A stretch of DNA of 29,048 bases. Origin: Gnetum montanum. Its lineage: Eukaryota > Streptophyta > Gnetopsida > Gnetales > Gnetaceae. Positions 21,291-29,048 of this stretch are shown here, piece by piece; the first letter of the stretch is position 1, and every line of letters begins with the position of its first letter. The notes under the pieces are model-generated. The model saw nothing but the letters and a program-made list of their open reading frames with translations. It did not search any database and was not told where the DNA came from. Where the stretch lies: the NCBI GenBank assembly GCA_015680685.1, contig MNCI01033465.1, forward strand, positions 728,455-757,502. Direction: 5' to 3'. Position numbers and translations under genes: made by a program.

Positions 21291-21574
21291 TTTTTTATCT
21301 ATTTTTCTTGGGAAAAATGAGTCAAATGAAATGCTTGAAAGATATAAAGCTTGTCTAGATGATCATGGGTCATGAGTGATGCATAGTTTTCAACAAGTTA
21401 GTGTTCAAGGTTCATGAAGAAGGAATCTCAAGCAATGAAAGTTTATGTATGGATAAGAAATGGATAATGAACTTTTGATGTACAAATAGATTATTAGATT
21501 TTATGGGAATTTTATTAGATGTTTTAGAAGGCACAAGATGATGTGGAATTTTTGGCAAGTATGTAATACAAGAT

Positions 21575-22160
21575 TTATACAAGTGAGCCCTCCCCAAAGT
21601 AAGCTCCAACCCTTAGTGCCCTTGTATAATCATGCCTAAAGTGTCCTTAGGCACTCAAGGAGTTAAATGTAAGACATACCTATCTAACAAAACACACATG
21701 TTAGTATCACTAGATTGGATAAAATAATGCTATATTATACAAACCACATGTTATGATCAAATATACAGTGAGGTGGGATGGATTGGAGAAGGGATTGTTG
21801 AATTTGGGACATGAGGTGTCTTACCATAGGCATAATGAATTCTTGTGTTTTATTAGTGGTTAAAGTAATCATTAGCCTTTCTATCCAAAATTCAAACCAA
21901 GTCCAAACCACATTCCAATCACATCACATTGCTTCATCTCTTGGAATTATGACTATAAGAATACCATTGGTGTAAGGAGTATCATCACTTACCACATTTT
22001 ACAAGAGAAAAGTTTATTCATGACACTTCTTTTTTTATTTTTTTAGATTTTTGAGAAATCACCAAACTTTAAGCATGGATAACATGTATTTCTAGGGGGA
22101 CCCCAGAAATTTATTCTATGCTCTTTTATTTTAATTGTGTCAACCTTACCAAAGGACTAC
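21575..22160 (-). repeat. Leader of element G, inverted copy of 40-610
   Basis: The reverse complement carries, in order, the CTAGGGGGACCCC block, CACCTCATGTCCCAA, TACATTTAACTCC, CACTTTAGGC, CAAGGGCAC and ACTTTGGGGAGG. This is the same order as element B positions 40-610. Confidence 0.7.
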
Positions 22161-24099
22161 CTTCAAACATGGGTAACATGTCTTTCTAGTGACATGGTAA
22201 GGCAACACTTATTTTACTCTTACTTCCATTTTTTGTTAGATCTACAATGATATAATACAACCTTAGAAACATGATAGAACTCACAAAAGTAATCCAAGAG
22301 AGTCCAAAAATCACCTTGATGTCACAAACTTTGCATTCTCACTTGGTTCTTCACTTTTCTATCCAAGCATAATGATCACAGGTTTATTCTTAGTTTTATG
22401 ATGAAAAGAATATAATTATGGTCATGGTAAGAACCTCTTATTATTGGAATGGGTGTATGAATAGTGTGGTCTCACTATATAGATAACCAATCCCTTATGA
22501 TTAACAATCTAGAAACATATTCACCTTATTAGAACTACATCTTTGCTTTATTTGATGTTTTTTATTGAAAATTGACAAGAATATGTACAAGGAAAATTAA
22601 AACAAATTATAAAAAAGATAATAAAAATGGAAAAAGATGAAAAGATATCAAAGAATGTGAAAATTGGTAAGAAATGTGAAAAGGCATAACAAAAAATTAG
22701 AAATCAAAAAGTAATTGTAAAACAAAAAAGTTGGAAAATGCTTATTAATTTCTTGATTATGATTAGTATCTTCCTCATGAAAAAACTTATAGGAAAGTGT
22801 TCAAAAAATGGATTGTAGTTCCCTTGGATCATACACTTGAGGTTTCTTGCTTGCCATCCTTAGTGACTTAGTTTTTCAGTTATCAATCCATATGATCTTG
22901 ATGGTAATTGAATTTTTATCATCTAAGTCCATAGTTCCTCTTTCTATTGGTGTATGATTGTCATTTAGCATTTCCATTTGTAAGTTCTTAGTTCGGATCA
23001 TTTCCTTTGAATGCGAATTAATAAGCAATTCAGATCTTTCCATGCACATTTTGGATAACTAAAAGTTCTTAGCTGTTGGCCACAAGGTGCCTTTTGGTTT
23101 AGTGGCCCTTGCTCTCTCTTGCACATACACTTGTTTTTCACATTTTTTGTGGACTTATGTAATGACTATGTTGCCATTCTGGAAGGTCAGTCCATAACTG
23201 CATCCTTATTTATCATTAATAATGCATGGAATTGCCTATCTCTCCATAGTGATAGGTTTATTTGTTATGTTTAGCATTGAAGTGGCAATGGGTGTTGGCT
23301 CTTACATCAAATTGGAAGACATTGTTTTGGTGAGAAAGGATGTTGCACTTGGTGGGCCTTGTGCTAGTTTTGATGAGCTAGTAGGTCTATGAGTTTTATG
23401 CCCATGGGTAGAAACTCTCCTAAAGAAAGGACATTTTTGAGACTTTTGCTAAGATCTACTAACATTATCATTTACTTGTATGTTTATAGCACAAGTGGAA
23501 TTCTTTTATTGATGTTGTGGTTCTAATCCTCCTTATGTTTTTTATGGTGACATATGGTGGAGGGAAGTACAAGAATATTGAGGATGTCATGGAGGATAAG
23601 AGGCTTCAAATGGTGATCCCACATGGGATGTTACAGGTCAATGATATTCAAGAAAGTGGCAGTAGTGATCTAAGGTAGAAGAAGTAGAACCATCTGAAGA
23701 AATAGGTTGTTCAACATAGTAGTCATATGGGTCTGGTTGGCAATAAGGGTATTACTAGTTTGTTGATGGCCTTTCCCACAATTGTGGGTTTTACCACTAC
23801 AGTTGATAGTAGTTTTGAGGTTGATGAGAAGTCTCACTAGAATAGTATGGTTGGTTGTAGGACTATCTATAATTACGTTGTGAGTAAGGTAATTTTCTAG
23901 GCATTTACTTCTATACAAAATTAAGATTCAAAGAAAAAGCCCCAAACTCTTGTGAATGTAACATAACTAGGCAACCCCTTTGGATGGTCATATAGGTAGA
24001 TGTCACATCCATCATCCTCTACTGTGGTTGATTCTATGGCCTCTTCTCCTACAACTATTTTTCCTTTTTGCCAATAAGTGTTCCTACATGTTCTTTAGT
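22161..24099 (-). other. Unassigned region of element G between leader and gag
   Basis: No RT, RNase H or integrase motif is visible on the minus strand. Short protein-like runs occur (CPFFRRVSTHGHKTHRPTSS near 23430-23370, MASKKPQVYDPRELQS near 22850). They are too broken to assign. The first of these runs could correspond to the RPFFRTNSLTK linker of element CD. Nothing credible on the plus strand. Confidence 0.35.
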
Positions 24100-25433
24100 T
24101 CATTTTCCTCTTCTTGTTTTGATCACTTGATCCTTTTGTGTTACCCTCTCCTCTAAGGTTTTCACATAGGTTCTAACTTTGTCATTTATCAACTCCCACA
24201 TATTATCTATCCTTGCTTCAAGTCCAGTAATAGACTTTTGTATTGGCAAGATTTGTTGTGAAATCACCTCATCAAGAGCTATCTCTTTTTCCTCATCATA
24301 GATATGGACCCCCTTCTTTTGAAGAGTTGGATCCTAGTTATCTTCCTCTACATTCCCTTGTTTACATAGCGTTCCTTCTTCTTTTGTCACCTATTCAATT
24401 AGCCTTTGTATCTAATAGGCTTTTAATTTGGATAACCAACTTAGGGAATAAACCCCAAGGGTCTCTCTTGTTTGGTTACAAATCCCATCTATGATGTGGA
24501 AAAGCTGCTCTTTTTGAGAGAAATCATGAACTAGACATCTATGTAGTAGAAAATAGTATCTATCTATGGCCACATCCAAGGATTCATGTTTTTCTTGCCT
24601 CCATCCTAGGATTTATTTTCTCAGGTTTAACACTCTTTCATAGGTTTGGCATTTCTTGTTGAAGATTTCAAGCATTATGGACCATTGATGGATTGAATTT
24701 GGTTCCAGTGATCTATACCAACTTTTATCTTCATCTATTAGTGTCCTAGGAAAGGGCTTAAGCTTTTTCCACTCATTGTCAAAGTTCTGTAATGTGCAAG
24801 CATCACGGAAGGCTTGTAAATGATGTTATGATCAGATTCATAACCACCCTCAAATCTTGGAATGTTATTCATATCAATTATTTTGATGCAACTTTTCCTT
24901 TAATGCCTATGGGGTATTCTAATTTTCTTCATTATCTATTCCATGCTTCTAATAGCCAACAATAGTTCATCATCAGTAGACATGTCGTCGTAATGATTTC
25001 TATTTCTAATGGTCTGATTATGATGATTTTGTTCATGCTCACACTAATAATCTCATCTATTTCTACTTCTGTATTCATCTTAATCCCTATTTCTATACCT
25101 ATGTTCATCTTCATCAAAACTAGATGTGGGAGAGGAAGAGGTAGATGAGGAACTAGGAGAATCACCATGGCTCCTATATTTTCCCCTATGGTCCCTTGAT
25201 TTATCTCTTCTAGGTTTGGAGAAGGTCCTTCTTATTCTAGGACATACTCCATCTTCTATAGGATTGTCTGCATTAGTTAAACATAGTCTTTGAGTGTAGT
25301 AAGGGTCTAATTAAGAATATGAAATCCTTGCTTATGATTGTTCACTCCAATTCACTTTAGTATAGATCCTATCATTTCTCCTACAAGTGTTTTCATCATA
25401 AGATGCATTATTGATCGTATGCAAAGAAGACAT
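24100..25433 (-). pseudogene. gag of element G (broken)
   Basis: ATG at 25433 (MSSLHTINNASYDEN) opens a frame that continues through several stops for over 150 codons. It includes an Arg/Ser/Asp-rich stretch (RTFSKPRRDKSRDHRGKYRS). After a frame change near 24900, the core at 24816-24387 shows the Ty3/gypsy gag pattern: WYRSLEPNSIHQWSIML, an F and a Q/E-rich helix (EKHESLDVAIDRYYFLLHRC), then HIIDGICNQT. Further on is a coiled segment (LEARIDNMWELINDK) near 24200. A zinc knuckle is not seen. This would be the particle-forming protein. Confidence 0.7.
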
Positions 25434-25539
25434 GTTTTTAACATGTGTGACTTAAAATATTAATATTTTCTAAAGGAAAAATCATTAATACCTTTATAGT
25501 GATCATTTATAATATAACTAATCTAGATAACTAACACAA
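25434..25539 (-). other. Untranslated leader between PBS and gag of element G
   Basis: About 105 AT-rich bases with no coding signal, a normal distance from PBS to gag start. Confidence 0.5.
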
Positions 25540-25558
25540 TCCCTCAACGATGGCACCA
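25540..25558 (-). other. Primer-binding site of element G (tRNA-Asp type, decayed)
   Basis: The minus strand reads TGGTGCCATCGTTGAGGGA one base after the LTR end, the same spacing as in element CD. It resembles the tRNA-Asp complement with C-to-T and G-to-A changes and one extra base, so the match is looser than at 8153. Confidence 0.5.
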
Positions 25559-25559
25559 A

Positions 25560-25725
25560 CGATGAGTGGCAGGTACCCCTATGCCCAACCATATAAATCA
25601 CAAGTGTTCATGCATGATCCAATCAAATTTTGTGGATGGGACTAGTTTTGGCATCTAGATTATTTAGCATTGATCACAAGATGTTGTCTTCCCACTTGGA
25701 CTAATGGTAGCTTTGTCATGTATGG
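25560..25725 (-). repeat. Truncated 5' LTR of element G (U5 end only)
   Basis: It matches the same part of LTR-E closely: GTACCCCTATGCCCAACCATAT, GGACTA, TAGCTTTGTCATGTATGGT. At 25725 the match stops where the intact end of LTR-F begins. LTR-E continues there with TTAGTCCAAAG. Confidence 0.75.
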
Positions 25726-26596
25726 TGATGAGCAGCGAGGTACCCATACACCCAACCATATGAATCACAAGCATTCATGCATGATCTAGTTGAATTTTGT
25801 GGATGGGACTGGTTATGCATCTAGATCGTTATGCCTTGATCGTAGTTTGCTATCTTTCCACTTGGACTAGTGGTAGTTTTATCATATTTGATTTAGTCCA
25901 AAGTAAGGCATATGATTCTTGATGTTGTTTGGCCCTAAGCTACTCCTAATGATAATAAAGAAATTAATTATTTAATCTAATTAACAATGGAAAGTAAAGT
26001 CTAACTAGCCTATGTGTGATGATTATACATTCCTACCCTTCCGTACATGCCTTGGACTTCATGCAACTACCACTAGGATTACCAAGCATACCATTATTGG
26101 GCATACCAAACGATAACACTGCTAAGTTACCAAGTAGTTACATTTAAACGCTTGCAATTAGTTATACTCATTCCACTTTATGATAGAAAACAATAAAGAG
26201 CAATAAATAATAAACATTAAATAAAGAAAATAGTAAGCATTTAAGTAATTAAAAATAATAATAAAGCTAAGTAGATGCTGAAATGATAAGAGTAATCTCA
26301 ATTTTTATTGTTGAACATGTAACATGTCCAAGTACATCACACTCAAATAAGGATGTTGCACAATCACCTAGCTTCACACTGTGGGCATGCACTAGAAACT
26401 AACAAAACTTAAAATTTATCAAAATCTATTTATCTATATCCCAACCATGCATCCAAGTGTTGTATTTATAGGCTAGCATGGACAGGGTGATATTAGATCC
26501 CTGACATCAGAGGTTGTGCCCCGATATCAGATACTCGACATCACATCTCCAATATCAGATACTTGATATCAAGGCCCTACAAAACATGACTCATCA
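25726..26596 (-). repeat. 3' LTR of element F (871 bp)
   Basis: In reverse it starts TGATGAGTCATG and ends CGCTGCTCATCA. TATAAATA is the reverse of 26463-26470 and the poly(A) signal the reverse of 26304-26309. It carries U5 paired repeats. The end GGTACCTCGCTGCTCATCA is very close to that of LTR-C (8134-8151). Confidence 0.8.
26463..26582 (-). promoter_or_regulatory. LTR-F promoter: GATATC-type array and TATA box
   Basis: In reverse: CTTGATATCAAGTATCTGATATTGG, then GATGTCGAGTATCTGATATCGGGG, followed by further units and TATAAATA. Here a ~24-base higher-order unit (GATATC...AGTATCTGATAT) is repeated twice. Confidence 0.6.
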
Positions 26597-26680
26597 TACC
26601 CCCATGACTAAATGAAAACTTGTCCTTAAGTTATACAAAAATGAGGAACAAGTTCTTTACAAAATATTGGGAACGTATGG
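26597..26680 (-). other. PPT and pre-LTR block of element F
   Basis: In reverse it reads AAGTTTTCATTTAGTCATGGGGGTA next to the LTR, and AATAATCCCATACGTTCCC upstream. Nearly the same as the blocks before LTR-B and LTR-D. Confidence 0.8.
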
Positions 26681-26785
26681 GATTATTGACTAACTTAAAT
26701 AAACACACAAATTAACTCTTTCATGTCACAATCGTGTTTTGCACAAAATGGACACATCATGACAAAACAACAAAATTGGTGAAGC

Positions 26786-27030
26786 TCATGTAGTTCCTAG
26801 AGGTAGTGGCTCTTCCATGGGTTGTTGTCCCTTGTCATCAGGATTCTGAAATTTATAGTAATTCAAGAGTGCTTGAACCTTCTCCTCCTCTGTTCTAGAG
26901 TCATGTGTTGTCTAGGATGATGAGCCAATGTGTGCTATCCTACAAACATTGGTAGCTACGAGAACATTTGATTTCCTTTCACATACCATGCTACGAACTG
27001 TCATTGTTCCTCCTTAAAAGTTGTAGCCTT
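26786..27030 (-). pseudogene. ORF3 C-terminal fragment of element F
   Basis: It reads VAWYVKGNQMF, then (after a frame change) EEEKVQALLNYY and DKGQQPMEEP, and ends at TGA 26786-26788. It aligns with element B residues ~840-920 (AAWYVKANQMF, EEKLQAIL, DKGKALMEEP). The upstream part is cut off at ~27031. Confidence 0.65.
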
Positions 27031-27031
27031 T

Positions 27032-27066
27032 TTGTTGGCGACCGTTTGGGACGCGACCGCCAACAA
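27032..27066. repeat. Perfect 9-bp inverted repeat at the edge of segment H
   Basis: TTGTTGGCG (27032-27040) and CGCCAACAA (27058-27066) flank a 17-base loop. CGACCG also occurs twice as a direct repeat inside. TG...CA at the ends fits an LTR terminus read on either strand. Confidence 0.75.
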
Positions 27067-28139
27067 GTGTCCTCGAACAGGATTTAGGTGCCTGCTGGTC
27101 TCTGGCAACACCAAGGCCCAGATACCTCCAAATAAACTCAGTAGTTAATGTGAGTATGTGTGTGTGCTGTTGCGGCGTGCGGTTGTGAGAAATGTAACGA
27201 TTGCGTTGTGTGTAAACTACAAATGACTTACTTTAAAGAGATTCAGCCAACTTTGCCAAGTACTGTGAGTTCTTGAAAATTTCCTATTTTGTTCAACTGC
27301 CTAGTCTACGCGGTCCTTATAATACCTACTTGTAACAAATAAAATTTTGCAAAAACATTTGAGCACAACTCCGCAATCTACTCCTAATTTTCCCCAGAGA
27401 AAGAGATAGTTCCACAAGAAAACTAGAAATAGAGCAAGATTCGATGGAAATAAGCAGAAAAGAAAAGAAAGCAGATTTGTGTAGACCTCAAATATTTAAA
27501 CAAGGTAAAATGACACGAGTAAACACTTCGCAATAAAGCTATCCCAAATTCAATATCTACGAATTGTTCAAACTTCCAAGGCTCAAACAAGCAATATCTT
27601 CAAGACAATCCTACTATGCTACCAAAAATTGCTGCGTAAACTACCACGTACGAGACTCCATTTTGACTAGATAATAGATGTCAACGATTGCATTCAAACA
27701 GAACCTTTAAAAGACTTGACAATTTCTGATTGAAATACCATGGGAATTCACTTTAACGATAAAAATAAGCTATTCTAGTCCCATCAAAATACCAAAGATT
27801 TTCTGAACCCTCTCGACTACTGAATTGTTCAACGGCGTGACTACAAACAGAGGCTCTCTTACAACAATCCCAATAGCAGTTCCCACACATTGCACAATAA
27901 TGAAATTTACTACTAAAATGCTCCTAAGGCTTTTAAACACAACCGCTTCTATGGCAAAATTTTAATAGAAATTTCTATCGGGCAACAAGAACAATAAGAG
28001 CAATCTAAAAATCCCAAAATTACTTGCCAAGGATGATATTATCTAAACCACTAGCAAAAAAAATGAAGTGCATAACTCATAGGACCATGACAAAGAGGCT
28101 GAAGTCTTTATTCTAGCAAGCCATCTTCCAAGAAATCTT

Positions 28140-28210
28140 CTTTACAAATCTTCCAAGACTTCAAGTGTGATCCTCCCTCTTTACAAATCTTCCAAGACTC
28201 CAAGTGTGAT
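28140..28210. repeat. Tandem duplication with 39-base period
   Basis: A ~32-base block beginning CTTTACAAATCTTCCAAGAC and ending AAGTGTGAT occurs at 28140-28171 and 28179-28210 with one mismatch. Confidence 0.9.
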
Positions 28211-29048
28211 GATGATGAGAAGTGATTTGAATAATTTTTGGTAAAAGCGACGAAACGATTCTTCTTGTCTTCCCTGTAAATCGCATGGAGGTTTCATCAC
28301 AGTTCCAGGGCAACGGTCTTTCTCTTATTTCTACCCAGAACCTGCAAGAATTGACACATGTTTGAAGCAAGATTCGTATGCAGCGTCATCCGAAGCCACC
28401 GATTCAAACTGTCCCCGCACAATAAGGCCCTGCAAAATCGTAACCGACGATCACCGCGGGAAGGCCCTGCAACTGCAATCTGACTCTACCGTCGCGTGCT
28501 GGAGAAGAAAGGGATTTTTTTAAAAAAAACAACGCACCCAGATAGAGGGTTTCAATTGCCAGAAATGTTTTTGTTTTGCCCCCAAAATTGATTTAGGGCT
28601 TCCTGCGTTTTTGTTTGAAAATTTTCCCTTGAATCTTTACCGCCATTGCCATTGATTGTAGAACCAAGGGCTAACGTTTTATGGATCTGTATTCTGCTGA
28701 AACCACCTGTAGAATTCTTCGGAATCGTTGCAGCTGCACCACCGAAATCGTAACAACATATCTTGCGTTTTTGTTTCATGTGCAGGCTGAATGTCACGCG
28801 GCATTTTGTGGGGTTTCGGTGCACCTTGAGAATGCCTCCAACGTTTTATTCTTGTTTTGAAACAACAAATCAGCAACGTCAACGGCTGCGGTGGTGTAGA
28901 ACGACGGCTGCGGCGATGTTTGTTGGCCTGGCCGTGGTTTTACGGTGGCCATGTATTGCCCAGTAACACCACGGTCTTCTTTTCCCTTCACTGATTCTAC
29001 ATGATTTTTAAACACTCGAGGCATTGCTGATTTTTGATTAATTCCTAT

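Larger units (their letters stand above)
18783..25725 (-). mobile_element. Element G: non-autonomous Athila-like LTR element with gag and ORF3 but no visible pol
   Basis: Reading leftwards: truncated 5' LTR (25560-25725), PBS (25540-25558), gag (25433 to ~24100), unassigned decayed coding-like DNA, leader (22160-21575), decayed internal promoter (~21290-21183), ORF3 remnant (20475-19964), PPT and 3' LTR (19762-18783). RT, RNase H and integrase motifs are not visible. Leader and ORF3 match element B. I infer one element from the consistent strand and order. A composite of two elements is possible between 24100 and 22160. Confidence 0.6.
25726..27031 (-). mobile_element. Element F: family member inserted into LTR of G, 5' part lost or interrupted
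   Basis: 3' LTR (25726-26596), PPT block (26597-26680) and the last ~80 codons of ORF3 (26786-27030), all on the minus strand. It begins exactly inside G's 5' LTR, so F is younger than G. Homology ends at ~27031 where the CpG-rich segment H starts. Confidence 0.7.
27032..29048. other. Segment H: CpG-rich inserted or younger sequence, identity unknown
   Basis: CpG is frequent here (for example 28430-28500 and 28880-28935) in contrast with the rest of the window. The left edge starts with TTGTTGGCG, inside a 9-bp inverted repeat, and interrupts ORF3 of F. It may be the edge of a younger transposable element whose other end is beyond the window. Several short frames exist on the minus strand (for example 28794-29024 and 28552-28824) but none shows a recognised domain and they overlap each other. 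A captured gene leader or real gene 5' region cannot be excluded. Confidence 0.4.

Noticed and set aside
24243-24494. 83-codon plus frame
   Set aside because: Antisense shadow of the gag core on the minus strand.
24932-25168. 78-codon minus frame (I/E/M-rich)
   Set aside because: Wrong frame of the Arg/Ser-rich gag N-terminal region.
28161-28370. Minus frame with HHHH near a possible splice acceptor TTCTTGCAG
   Set aside because: It spans a tandem duplication, has no domain, and no matching exon could be linked to it.

Overview
The window is nuclear DNA from a land plant and is almost entirely LTR retrotransposon sequence, nested and decayed. Evidence for this is low GC, very few CpG except at the right end, plant Ty3/gypsy (Athila-like) reverse transcriptase, a primer-binding site for tRNA-Asp, and a retroelement-associated 'putative plant transposon protein' domain. 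A large repeat-rich genome (a gymnosperm is possible) is an inference only. I find no intact host gene, tRNA or rRNA.

Layout. (1) 1-5246, +: the 3' part of element B. It has a long leader, an internal GATATC-array/TATA promoter (928-1030), a broken ~920-codon accessory ORF that I call ORF3 (1507-4270), a polypurine tract and a 3' LTR (4436-5246). (2) 5384-16591, +: element X, with 1.2-kb LTRs and a GTTAA target duplication, inserted into AT-rich DNA. (3) 7310-13232, +: element CD, nested inside X. It has ~0.83-kb LTRs, a tRNA-Asp PBS, a gag-position ORF, and protease, RT and RNase H remnants. No integrase is visible, and there is a 223-base assembly gap. (4) 16597-18782: anonymous AT-rich sequence. 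(5) 18783-25725, -: element G, from the same family as B. It has a 3' LTR, an internally deleted ORF3, leader, gag, PBS and a truncated 5' LTR. (6) 25726-~27031, -: element F, another family member inserted into G's 5' LTR, of which the 3' LTR and ORF3 tail remain. (7) ~27032-29048: CpG-rich, younger-looking DNA (H) that interrupts F's ORF3.

How the parts relate. The LTRs of B, C, D, E/G and F share TGATGA/CTCATCA-type ends, GATATC palindrome arrays before TATAAATA, paired TTGGTAA-type repeats in U5 and the same pre-LTR block ending in a G-rich PPT. Element CD supplies pol but no recognisable gag core. Element G supplies a gag but no recognisable pol. B, G and F carry ORF3, whose C-terminal tail is conserved in three copies. 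The most interesting object is this ORF3 module: a plant-transposon domain, a long coiled coil and a conserved acidic tail, preceded in two copies by its own LTR-like promoter. All copies here are broken, mostly by stop codons that look like C-to-T or G-to-A decay.
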